A stretch of 57,918 bases of DNA from Sporolactobacillus terrae DSM 11697. GTDB lineage: Bacteria > Bacillota > Bacilli > Bacillales > Sporolactobacillaceae. The stretch covers positions 1 to 57,918 of the forward strand of contig NZ_JFZC01000055.1 in NCBI RefSeq assembly GCF_000648615.1, in the 5' to 3' direction. Numbering within the stretch: position 1 is the first letter of the stretch; each line of letters opens with the position of its first letter. The notes under the pieces are model-generated. The model was not told the DNA's origin and ran no database searches. It saw nothing but the letters and a program-made list of their open reading frames with translations. Shown here piece after piece: positions 51,786 through 57,918 of this stretch. The translations under genes were made by a program, and so were the position numbers.

Positions 51786-52178
51786 ATGGCACAAGTACAA
51801 TACTATGGCACCGGACGTCGTAAAAGCTCCGTCGCTCGTGTACGTCTCGTACCTGGCGAAGGAAAAGTAGTTATCAACGGTCGTAGCGACGCTGAATTCT
51901 TTAATCTCGAAACACTGCGCACGATTCTAAAGCAACCGCTCGTTGCAACAGAAACTGAAGGCAGATATGATGTTCTCGTTAACGTTGAAGGCGGCGGCTT
52001 CACAGGCCAAGCCGGCGCAATCCGTCACGGAGTTGCCCGCGCCCTGCTGGAAGCTGATCCGGAATACCGCGCTGTTCTCAAGAAAGCCGGTTTCCTGACA
52101 CGTGACCCAAGAATGAAAGAACGTAAGAAATACGGACTCAAAGGCGCACGTCGCGCACCACAGTTCTCAAAACGCTGA
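51786..52178 (+). CDS. rpsI: 30S ribosomal protein S9
   Basis: S9 (130 residues) has a C-terminal tail that contacts P-site tRNA. It opens with [21 protein letters not shown] and contains [20 protein letters not shown] and the C-terminal [17 protein letters not shown]. The start ATG lies 11 nt after GGGAGGG. The 3' end of rpsI is a known integration target of tyrosine-recombinase elements in streptococci, and an integrase remnant lies just downstream here. Confidence 0.98.
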   Translation: MAQVQYYGTGRRKSSVARVRLVPGEGKVVINGRSDAEFFNLETLRTILKQPLVATETEGRYDVLVNVEGGGFTGQAGAIRHGVARALLEADPEYRAVLKKAGFLTRDPRMKERKKYGLKGARRAPQFSKR

Positions 52179-52193
52179 TTTACAGGCGTTTCA

Positions 52194-52227
52194 AGCCCCT
52201 TTTCGAGCAATCGAAAGGGGCTTTTTT
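52194..52227 (+). terminator. rpsI terminator
   Basis: AGCCCCTTTTCGA with TCGAAAGGGGCT (one bulge), loop GCAA, then six T. Confidence 0.93.
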
Positions 52228-52267
52228 GATGCTTAAAAATGGGTTTGTGACTACATTTTGACCATAT

Positions 52268-52375
52268 TTATTTTGATTTTGCATTTTTCATGTAGTCCTC
52301 GTACTTTCCTGCTTCTTCAATTTTCACTTTTTTGGCTACATGAGTGTAAATGTTCATTGTGGTTTCCATGCGTGC
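52268..52375 (-). pseudogene. C-terminal remnant of a tyrosine recombinase (phage or ICE integrase)
   Basis: The last 35 codons of the minus-strand frame read ARMETTMNIYTHVAKK followed by a lysine- and glutamate-rich tail. This is the classic end of phage-type integrases, (LG)HxxxxTTMxIYxHV. The tyrosine in NIYTH would be the DNA-attacking residue. The upstream part of the frame (to 52504) has lost the GH motif and any recognisable core, so only a fragment remains. Its stop faces the rpsI 3' end 90 nt away, the orientation expected of an integrase beside its attachment site. I infer loss of an element once inserted at rpsI. Confidence 0.75.
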
Positions 52376-52510
52376 AGTTCCACCACAATTTGTAGAAGCA
52401 CTTAGTAGAGCAAACATGCCGAAATTAGGCGTTAAGAAATACAAGTAGGCTGAGTCAGGGTAAGATAAGCCAAAGCTGCTCACTCTCCGCCGAAAGAAAA
52501 ACAAAGTGAG

Positions 52511-52816
52511 CTACCCCATCCAAGCGATGATGAACGTTGTCCAGAGTATATTTAGGATAACGGCAAAAAAACCAACGGCCATAACCCATCCGTCAATAAT
52601 ACGTTCGAGGACTGTTAATTCTCTTTCTGTTTTTACATCAATAAAGAATAAAATAAGTGCTGCTGCTGAACACAAATAGGAGAGTACGGCGCCGATCCAA
52701 TACCAGAACATGCAGTGTTCAGCCGACCAATAGGCCATCATTTGGAATGAGTAGCCAAAATAACAAGCCAAAGCCGTTGTCAATCCGAGCAGTAACGTTA
52801 GCCGATAGCGCTTCAC
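52511..52816 (-). CDS. small hypothetical membrane protein
   Basis: I do not recognise this 101-residue protein. It has three probable transmembrane segments: residues 6-30 (LTLLLGLTTALACYFGYSF), 37-60 (FWYWIGAVLSYLCSAAALILFF) and 75-98 (GWVMAVGFFAVILNILWTTF). A charged loop (DVKTERELTVLERI) lies between the last two. The start is GTG with AAGGGAG 8 nt upstream. It stands alone on the minus strand between the integrase remnant and DUF3243, a place with no counterpart in the B. subtilis order. It may be cargo of a lost element. No clear promoter or terminator was seen. Confidence 0.6.
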   Translation of the reverse strand: MKRYRLTLLLGLTTALACYFGYSFQMMAYWSAEHCMFWYWIGAVLSYLCSAAALILFFIDVKTERELTVLERIIDGWVMAVGFFAVILNILWTTFIIAWMG

Positions 52817-53127
52817 AGTGAAGGCTCCCTTCTTAAATGATCCGGTTTATGGCGCTTTGTACATCAAAGCCGGCTTTTCAAGGGGTTTTTTCTTTCTTAT
52901 CCGGAGAAACAAATCCTTTCTATAGCTCAATTGAATCCCCTCATATTTGGTTAGGTTTTTTGGTGTGGTTGTCGTAAGGCGCTGGAACGATAATGAATTG
53001 ATTTCATGAGGTGAAAAATATTGTGGATCGGCCATGGTGCAGCCAAGCTAAAGAATACGTGCCGCTGTAGTACTCACAGTATACCTTATAAAAAACCCCT
53101 GCGCGAGCTGTGCAGGGGCTGCATTTA
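52817..53127. other. gene-free spacer in the minus-strand island
   Basis: Apart from the terminator at 53088-53118 I see no supported feature. A minus-strand frame of 62 codons (52847-53035) has no ribosome site and no family similarity, so I leave it unannotated. Confidence 0.5.
53088..53118 (-). terminator. terminator of the DUF3243 gene (minus strand)
   Basis: On the minus strand, CCCCTGC, 9-nt loop, GCAGGGG, then TTTTTTATA. It lies 10 nt beyond the stop codon of the minus-strand gene. Confidence 0.9.
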
Positions 53128-53406
53128 TTAGTGTTGGAGTTCAGGTTCTTTCTTTGTTCCGTTATTGGCAACAAGTTTCATGATTAGGCGGGCAATGGTT
53201 TTATGCTCGTTTTCATCGGCGACGCTCCATAGATCCGAGAGCAGCCGCTCCTGTTCATTTTTCGGATCAACATGATCAGAAAGGTATCCGCCGATTTTTG
53301 TTGCAAACTCATTGATGACCTCTGAATTTACACCGACGCTTTCTGCTTGATGCATGCGGTCAGCTAGGAAATCCTTCCAATGATCCCAGTTACTCAATAG
53401 AGACAT
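53128..53406 (-). CDS. DUF3243 family protein (YmfJ-like)
   Basis: This small protein (92 residues) resembles the DUF3243 family: LSNWDHWKDFLADRMHQAESVGV at the start, then GGYLSDHVDPKNEQERLLSDLW and an amphipathic end (DENEHKTIARLIMKLV). Function is unknown. It is soluble, acidic and helical. The start ATG at 53406 follows AAGGAGG by 7 nt on the minus strand; the longer frame to 53466 runs through that site. In B. subtilis the relative ymfJ lies elsewhere, so its place here is unusual. Its own terminator follows. Confidence 0.85.
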   Translation of the reverse strand: MSLLSNWDHWKDFLADRMHQAESVGVNSEVINEFATKIGGYLSDHVDPKNEQERLLSDLWSVADENEHKTIARLIMKLVANNGTKKEPELQH

Positions 53407-53595
53407 GACCCAACCTCCTTTTTTAAATGCATGCTTAGGTTTGCCGACTAAATTTTTCTTATTCATGCTTCATTTTCTTCCATGTCGGTGGTTTTCCATC
53501 ACTTTCCGAGCGGTTAAAAACGGCATGGAAAAAGCTGTTACGGTTGAGCGGCGACGTCTTGCCGGATGATAAAGAAGGAAAGGAGGAGAACTGAT

Positions 53596-54030
53596 TTGGG
53601 TGTTGTCATGGATTTTAGAGAGAAATTGCGTCATAAGCAGGTTGTGTCGGAACGGCGTGCGCTTCAGGATTTATCTTTTTCAAAAATTGAGGAGGCTGTC
53701 CAGCGTTATTTTGAGAAATATCTTGTCCAGATCCCGGCTGCCGGTGCAGCGGGAAAAGAAATGTGCGCAGAATATGCATTGGAAAGCTTTTTGTTAGGCT
53801 CTTCAATGGGGCGTTTCGGCTTTTACGGGGAAGAAAAAATTGATGTCTTCAAACGATGCAAGGTTGAATTTTATGGGTTGTTTGATGACTTTTATGATTT
53901 TTGGCTTTTCTGGGGGACGGATCAACCGTTGCTTGATGACTTGCAGGACGCAAGCCGCAACTATTTGTTTCATTGGTGGTCCGAAGGCTATGATGCCTCG
54001 CTGAAACGATGGCGGCTTAAGCTTCATTAA
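53596..54030 (+). CDS. ybaK: DUF2521 family protein YbaK
   Basis: This 144-residue protein matches DUF2521/YbaK, found upstream of cwlD in Bacillales (unrelated to the enteric YbaK deacylase). It shows FREKLRHKQVVSERRALQDLS at the start and an aromatic-rich end with FYGLFDDFYDFWLFWGTD. The function is unknown; it is linked to the sporulation gene cwlD by position only. The start TTG at 53596 lies 7 nt after GGAGGAG; the ATG at 53608 is an alternative. Confidence 0.88.
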   Translation: MGVVMDFREKLRHKQVVSERRALQDLSFSKIEEAVQRYFEKYLVQIPAAGAAGKEMCAEYALESFLLGSSMGRFGFYGEEKIDVFKRCKVEFYGLFDDFYDFWLFWGTDQPLLDDLQDASRNYLFHWWSEGYDASLKRWRLKLH

Positions 54031-54103
54031 TTCCCGCATAATTGCAGGCTTTGTCCAATATATATTGAACGAGAGAGACGGGCTTGCAGTTGGGGGGATT
54101 GAA

Positions 54104-54817
54104 TTGAAACGGAGATGGCTGTTTTGGGGAAGCATCATTATGGTACTCGCTTTTGTGACCCTCGCCAGTGCCAAATGGCTGATTAGCTGGCATACCGGTC
54201 AGAGTTGGCATACGCCGCTGGCGGGACGTGTGATTGTTCTCGACGCGGGACATGGCGGCCCTGATGGCGGGGCGGTTGGCGGAAGTGTTGAGGAGAAGGA
54301 TATTACACTTAAAATTACCAAGGATATTCGCAATTATTTGCAGGAAATGGGTGCGATCGTGATCATGACCCGTGACCGTGATACAGATTTGGCGGACGAT
54401 GACTTTTCGGGAAGTCACAAAACACAGGACTTGGTTCGACGGGCAAAAATGGTTAATAAAACGCATCCGGACGCATTTGTGAGCATTCATATGAATGCCA
54501 TTCCGATGCCGAGTCTTCATGGGGCGCAAACCTTTTATCATCCGAAGTCCAGTGAAAACCGCAAGCTTGCACTATTCATTCAGGATTCCCTTAAACAGAA
54601 TCTGGAGAATACAAAGCGTTACGCGAAGCCGATTGGCCATGTTTATCTGCTTAAGAAGGCGGAAGCACCCTCGGCATTGGTAGAGGTGGGTTTCCTGTCA
54701 AATGCAGCAGAGCGCGCGCTGCTCATTCAGCCTAATTACCAGAAGAAGGCTGCATCTTCAATCAGTCAAGGGATTATGCGCTATTTCACCAATGAAAAAA
54801 TCCCTTCCGATCAATGA
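54104..54817 (+). CDS. cwlD: N-acetylmuramoyl-L-alanine amidase CwlD (germination)
   Basis: CwlD (237 residues) cleaves peptide side chains from muramic acid during cortex synthesis. With PdaA it makes the muramic-delta-lactam that marks cortex for germination enzymes. An N-terminal signal or anchor helix (residues 4-24) is followed by an Amidase_3 domain with zinc ligands in LDAGHGGPDGG (His), SVEEKD (Glu) and VSIHMNA (His), and catalytic glutamate in ALVEVGFLSN. The start TTG follows GGGGGG by 6 nt and gives MKRRWLFWGS; an ATT-type start is unlikely. Confidence 0.95.
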   Translation: MKRRWLFWGSIIMVLAFVTLASAKWLISWHTGQSWHTPLAGRVIVLDAGHGGPDGGAVGGSVEEKDITLKITKDIRNYLQEMGAIVIMTRDRDTDLADDDFSGSHKTQDLVRRAKMVNKTHPDAFVSIHMNAIPMPSLHGAQTFYHPKSSENRKLALFIQDSLKQNLENTKRYAKPIGHVYLLKKAEAPSALVEVGFLSNAAERALLIQPNYQKKAASSISQGIMRYFTNEKIPSDQ

Positions 54818-54834
54818 ATAGAGGTTCAAAATGC

Positions 54835-54863
54835 TGGGTTTTTTCTAATCGGCTTGCTATACT
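54835..54863 (+). promoter_or_regulatory. salA promoter, extended -10 type
   Basis: TATACT (54858-54863) is preceded by TG at the extended -10 position (TTGCTATACT), with a poor -35 (TGGGTT) 17 nt upstream. It lies between cwlD and the Mrp/SalA gene. Confidence 0.6.
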
Positions 54864-54892
54864 GAAGATGCACGGGAAGGACTGGTGAAACG

Positions 54893-55939
54893 ATGATGGA
54901 CCGACAACAGGTTTTGGACGTGCTGCAAACCGTTCAAGACCCTTTTTTACATAAAAGTCTAGCCGAAACCAAGGCACTCAAGCAGTTTTCCGCCGATGGC
55001 GAACGAATTGCCTTGGAAATTGCGCTGTCGAAACAAGACAGAGTGAAACAAATGCAGATCCAGGTTGAAATCTCCTCGAAGCTCAAGGAAAAAGGCGCAA
55101 AAGCAGTGAGCGTTCAGTTCACGGTGCTCAGCAATGAGGAGATCGGTCAATTAGGCGGGTTCCCGGTTAAACTACCGACACTGCTTTCTCCGGGCGTCAA
55201 AACGCAGTTTATTTCTGTAGCAAGCGGCAAGGGCGGGGTCGGAAAGTCAACCGTTTCGGTCAATCTGGCCTTGGCAATGGCCCGGCAAGGGAAAAAGATC
55301 GGATTGCTTGACGCGGATATCTACGGTTTCAGTGTTCCGGATATGATGGGGATCGAGAGGCGGCCGGCGATTAAGGACGAACGAATTATCCCGGTCGAAC
55401 GGTTCGGCATTAAAGTAATTTCGATGGGCTTTTTTGTAGAAAACAACTCGCCGGTGATTTGGCGCGGCCCAATGCTCGGCAAAATGCTGAACAACTTTTT
55501 TAATGATGTCTATTGGGGCGATTTGGACTATTTGCTGCTCGATCTTCCGCCGGGTACCGGAGATGTGGCGATGGACATCCACTTCAAACTGCCGCACTCT
55601 AAAGAGATCATTGTCACTACACCGCATCCGACCGCAGCTTTTGTTGCGGCTCGAGCAGGCGCGATGGCTACACATACGAAACATGAAATTCTTGGCGTTA
55701 TTGAAAATATGGCTTACTATAAAAGCAAAAAAACGGGTGAGATTGAGTACGTTTTCGGCAAAGGCGGCGGCGACAAGCTCAGCGACTTGCTAAAAACGGA
55801 CTTGCTTGGGCGCATTCCGCTCACGCAACCTGAGCCGAAGCCCGGTATTCTTGCACCCGGCGTTTATTTTAAAGGCGATCCGATCGCACCGGTGTATGAC
55901 GCCATTGCACGGAAAGTGATCACTAAAACCACAAAATAA
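54893..55939 (+). CDS. salA: Mrp/NBP35-type P-loop ATPase, SalA-like
   Basis: This 348-residue protein has an N-terminal MIP18-like domain (residues 1-85) and a deviant Walker A ATPase (SGKGGVGKST near residue 113, LLDADIYG, LLLDLPPGTGD). The two-cysteine CXXC motif that binds Fe-S in ApbC/Mrp is missing: after IENMAYY comes KSKKTGEIEYVFGKGGG without cysteine, as in B. subtilis SalA, a regulator of exoprotease expression. Whether this copy acts in Fe-S transfer or in regulation is open; the missing motif favours the latter. Two adjacent ATG codons; GGAAGG lies upstream. Confidence 0.93.
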   Translation: MMDRQQVLDVLQTVQDPFLHKSLAETKALKQFSADGERIALEIALSKQDRVKQMQIQVEISSKLKEKGAKAVSVQFTVLSNEEIGQLGGFPVKLPTLLSPGVKTQFISVASGKGGVGKSTVSVNLALAMARQGKKIGLLDADIYGFSVPDMMGIERRPAIKDERIIPVERFGIKVISMGFFVENNSPVIWRGPMLGKMLNNFFNDVYWGDLDYLLLDLPPGTGDVAMDIHFKLPHSKEIIVTTPHPTAAFVAARAGAMATHTKHEILGVIENMAYYKSKKTGEIEYVFGKGGGDKLSDLLKTDLLGRIPLTQPEPKPGILAPGVYFKGDPIAPVYDAIARKVITKTTK

Positions 55940-55950
55940 TAAGCGTGCCA

Positions 55951-55982
55951 ATCCCTCAGCAGAAAAAGGCTGGGGGATTTTT
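55951..55982 (+). terminator. salA terminator
   Basis: ATCCCTCAGC pairs with GCTGGGGGAT over 10 bp (one G-T), loop AGAAAAAG, then a T run. Confidence 0.9.
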
Positions 55983-56110
55983 AAAAGGATATGCGTTGAA
56001 AATCGTACCGAACGTGAGACAAGTGGCAGCGAATGACTCAGAAAGTATAGCCAACTCGCCCACCGGTTAAAGCAGTCATCGAACGATTCGGCGCAATTTA
56101 AACAGAGACC

Positions 56111-56140
56111 TGTATAAAAACGCAAAAGGCACACATATTA
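56111..56140 (+). promoter_or_regulatory. gerD promoter, sigma-G type
   Basis: TGTATA (56111-56116), 17 nt, CATATTA (56134-56140), an exact match to the sigma-G consensus (TGHATR, 17-18, CATWHTA) 32 nt before the gerD start. It predicts forespore-specific transcription, as known for B. subtilis gerD. Confidence 0.88.
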
Positions 56141-56172
56141 AACGATGATATGGCAGCCAGGGAGGAAAATTT

Positions 56173-56733
56173 ATGGCGAAGATTCTGTCGTTTCTAATGT
56201 GCGCGGTTATGTTGTTTAATTTGGCGGGTTGCGGCAGCCAGCAGAGCCAGCCATCTTATGAAGAAAATAAAAAAATGGTGCTCGATCTGCTTAAAACCGA
56301 TGACGGCAAAAAAGCGATGCGAGACCTGCTGAAGGACAACGAGTTTCGACAAGCAATTGTTCTTGATGAACCAACAATCCACAAAACCATTGTGCAGACG
56401 CTCACGACCGAGCAAGGGCAGAAACTGTGGCGGCAATTGATGAATGATCCGGACTTTTCAGAGCAACTGGCAAAAACGATGGAAAGCGACAATGAAAGAT
56501 TGTTGAAACGCATGATGAAGGATCCTGGTTATCAAGGAATGATGATGGATATTTTGAAAACGCCGGAAATGCAACAGCAGTATCTTGACCTGATGAAAAC
56601 CAAACCCTTTCGGCAACAGCTCGATAAAAGCATTGGCGAATTAATGGCAACCCCACTGTTTAAGAAACAACTTGCCGATGCCATCGTTGAAACACTGAAA
56701 AAAGAGCAAGAGAAGTCAGAGGATGACTCTTAA
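56173..56733 (+). CDS. gerD: spore germination lipoprotein GerD
   Basis: GerD (186 residues) is an inner-membrane lipoprotein of the spore that clusters nutrient germinant receptors into germinosomes. The signal peptide ends in lipobox LAGC (Cys-20). The mature part is rich in helices, with repeated hydrophobic-acidic stretches (MRDLLKDNEFRQAI, MMKDPGYQGMMMDIL, MATPLFKKQLADAI), matching GerD length and style. The start ATG lies 8 nt after GGGAGG and behind a sigma-G promoter. The stop overlaps the pdaB stop on the other strand. The kbaA gene that follows gerD in B. subtilis is absent. Confidence 0.95.
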   Translation: MAKILSFLMCAVMLFNLAGCGSQQSQPSYEENKKMVLDLLKTDDGKKAMRDLLKDNEFRQAIVLDEPTIHKTIVQTLTTEQGQKLWRQLMNDPDFSEQLAKTMESDNERLLKRMMKDPGYQGMMMDILKTPEMQQQYLDLMKTKPFRQQLDKSIGELMATPLFKKQLADAIVETLKKEQEKSEDDS

Positions 56734-57488
56734 TCCATGAGCTTGCTCTTGGATTGGACATCGGCGGTTAAGGTTTTCACGGTAACAAACTGAAATCCTC
56801 TGTTTTCGAGTTCACGAATGATGAGTGGCAGCGCACGGTCGGTGCCCTTTGCTGAATCAGAAGCATGAAGTTTGATGATATCGCCTTTTCCTGCCTTTTC
56901 TAGAACACGCTGAACGATTACTTTGGAGCCGGGATCGGTCTCATCTCGAGGATTAACGCTCCACAAAACCACTTGTTGATTAAGACTTGCTGCCGTTTTC
57001 AGGATGTCTTTATTCACCTTGCCATAGGGCGGACGAATCATTTCCGGATGCTGACCGATCGTTTTATAGATCGATTCTCGTCCAAATAGAATATCTGAGC
57101 GTAAACGCTGCACGTCTAATTGTGTGTAATCTTCATGGCGCATGCCGTGTGATTCCACTTCATGACCAGCCCTGACCATTTGCCGTACGAGACTCGGATG
57201 CCGCTCAGCCCATTCACCGGAAATAAAGAACGTTGCTTTTACATTTTCCTCTTTTAAGGCTTTTAAAATAAGCGGCGCCTGCTGATCCCCCCAATTAATG
57301 TCAAATGTCAGTGCTAGGTGTTTCTGATTCGTCTCAACATGAGAAAGAGCGCCGTGCGCTTTGATTGGCGTGAATACATCCACATTCGTTTCCTGACGCT
57401 GAACAAACAAGATTAATGCTGCAAAGAAAGCAGCAATGATGATCAGTAAAATATTCTTTAAACGTTTACCATTGATAATCCACAGCAT
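56730..57488 (-). CDS. pdaB: polysaccharide deacetylase PdaB
   Basis: PdaB (252 residues) is a carbohydrate esterase 4 protein needed to keep spores dormant late in sporulation. An N-terminal membrane helix (about residues 11-30) precedes the NodB fold: motif 1 TFDINWGD, motif 2 SHGMRH (metal ligands), motif 3 RPPYG, and a late motif with IIKLHAS. Motif 1 has a single usable aspartate (FDINWGD rather than FDDG), as typical for PdaB. The start ATG at 57488 follows GAGGTGG; the longer frame to 57521 has no ribosome site. A sigma-E promoter lies upstream. Convergent with gerD. Confidence 0.95.
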   Translation of the reverse strand: MLWIINGKRLKNILLIIIAAFFAALILFVQRQETNVDVFTPIKAHGALSHVETNQKHLALTFDINWGDQQAPLILKALKEENVKATFFISGEWAERHPSLVRQMVRAGHEVESHGMRHEDYTQLDVQRLRSDILFGRESIYKTIGQHPEMIRPPYGKVNKDILKTAASLNQQVVLWSVNPRDETDPGSKVIVQRVLEKAGKGDIIKLHASDSAKGTDRALPLIIRELENRGFQFVTVKTLTADVQSKSKLMD

Positions 57489-57519
57489 TGATGGTCCACC
57501 TCGCTTGCGAGTTTGTACC

Positions 57520-57548
57520 ATTGTATGGGCAAGCCTTCGTTAATATGC
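57520..57548 (-). promoter_or_regulatory. pdaB promoter, sigma-E type
   Basis: On the minus strand, GCATATT, 14 nt, CATACAAT, an exact match to the sigma-E consensus (KMATATT, 14-15, CATACAHT) 31 nt before pdaB. It predicts mother-cell transcription. Confidence 0.88.
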
Positions 57549-57582
57549 GAAGGACTGCTCTGAAAAAATCATAAATAAACGG

Positions 57583-57610
57583 TTGACATTTCCTAAATAG
57601 CTGGTAAAAT
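57583..57610 (+). promoter_or_regulatory. rRNA operon promoter P1
   Basis: TTGACA (57583-57588), 16 nt, TAAAAT (57605-57610). Upstream promoter of the next rRNA operon, 87 nt before P2. Confidence 0.9.
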
Positions 57611-57669
57611 AAATTTTGTTGTCGCTCATAAAACTTAATTCTTGATTTGAAAATGAGTTAAAAAAAGAG

Positions 57670-57698
57670 TTGACAATGAGAAAGAAACAGCGTATAAT
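57670..57698 (+). promoter_or_regulatory. rRNA operon promoter P2
   Basis: TTGACA (57670-57675), 17 nt, TATAAT (57693-57698), a perfect consensus. The leader that follows contains TGTTCCTTGAAAACTAAACA at 57731, a boxA-like antitermination or processing element of Bacillales rRNA leaders. Confidence 0.95.
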
Positions 57699-57827
57699 CA
57701 GTTAAGTCGCCTGATGGTGACTGAAAAGAATGTTCCTTGAAAACTAAACAAAAGCCAAGCGTGAATAGAGGGTTTTTAAACCCCATAATCAATTCAATTT
57801 GCTATGGATCATAATGAACTTTAAAGT

Positions 57828-57853
57828 AATGCCCAGATATTTTATCTGGCATT
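57828..57853 (+). promoter_or_regulatory. hairpin in the 16S leader
   Basis: AATGCCCAGATA pairs with TATCTGGCATT (one bulged C) just before the 16S 5' end. It is probably part of the leader structure used in 16S maturation. Confidence 0.55.
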
Positions 57854-57865
57854 GAATGTATAAAC

Positions 57866-57918
57866 TTTTTGGAGAGTTTGATCCTGGCTCAGGACGAACG
57901 CTGGCGGCGTGCCTAATA
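57866..57918 (+). rRNA. rrs: 16S ribosomal RNA, 5' end
   Basis: GGAGAGTTTGATCCTGGCTC followed by AGGACGAACGCTGGCGGCGTG is the universal start of 16S rRNA. The window ends after about 53 nt of the gene. The exact mature 5' end is approximate. In B. subtilis an rRNA operon also follows pdaB. Confidence 0.97.

Noticed and set aside
52847-53035. 62-codon minus-strand frame upstream of the small membrane protein
   Set aside because: No ribosome site and no family similarity; probably spacer.
54014-54043. Possible sigma-G promoter for cwlD (GGCTTA-17-CATAATT)
   Set aside because: Only 4 of 6 bases fit at -35 and 6 of 7 at -10, and it lies inside the ybaK 3' end. This is too weak beside the exact gerD and pdaB sites.

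Overview
This window is the conserved translation and transcription block near the origin of a low-GC, Gram-positive, endospore-forming bacterium (order Bacillales). Three lines of evidence support this. The gene order matches the Bacillus subtilis stretch from trnJ through ctsR, rpoBC and the S10-spc-alpha cluster to pdaB and the next rRNA operon. The sporulation genes sigH, cwlD, gerD and pdaB are present. Promoters and Shine-Dalgarno sites are of Bacillus type. Missing mcsA-mcsB and disA point away from the genus Bacillus itself; a Sporolactobacillaceae-like lineage is possible, but I cannot fix the genus from this sequence. Almost every gene is on the + strand. I see no CRISPR array, toxin-antitoxin pair, intact phage or obvious novel system. 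The accessory signal lies in intergenic repeats and one small minus-strand island. Layout: 1-923 holds the end of a 5S rRNA gene and eight tRNA genes (Val, Thr, Lys, Gly, Leu, Arg, Pro, Ala) closed by a terminator. 1070-4483 holds ctsR with its CtsR operator, then clpC, without mcsA-mcsB between them. 4528-14156 carries radA, the PIN-TRAM gene yacL (no disA between them), ispD-ispF, gltX, a cysteine T-box riboswitch, cysE-cysS-mrnC-rlmB and yacP. 14163-15981 carries sigH, secE and nusG. 16015-31921 carries rplK-rplA, rplJ-rplL behind an L10-type leader, an rsmC-like methyltransferase, rpoB-rpoC, an L7Ae-like gene, rpsL-rpsG-fusA and tuf. 32285-47502 is the fused S10-spc-alpha superoperon, from rpsJ to rplQ, including secY, adk, map, infA and rpoA. 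47853-52227 carries the ECF transporter core ecfA1-ecfA2-ecfT, truA and rplM-rpsI behind an L13-type leader. 52268-53406 is a minus-strand island with a tyrosine-integrase C-terminal remnant beside rpsI, a small membrane protein and a DUF3243 protein. 53596-57488 carries ybaK, cwlD, an Mrp/SalA ATPase, gerD and convergent pdaB. 57583-57918 is a tandem rRNA promoter, a leader and the first bases of a 16S gene. The genes act mainly in ribosome assembly, translation, RNA polymerase and protein export. Their control is readable in places: near-consensus vegetative promoters, a CtsR box, a T-box reading a UGC codon, ribosomal-protein leaders, and close matches to the sigma-E (pdaB) and sigma-G (gerD) consensus. 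The least expected structure is a family of GC-rich modular repeats directly behind the terminators of rplL, tuf and rplQ, with a shorter related motif behind the tRNA cluster.
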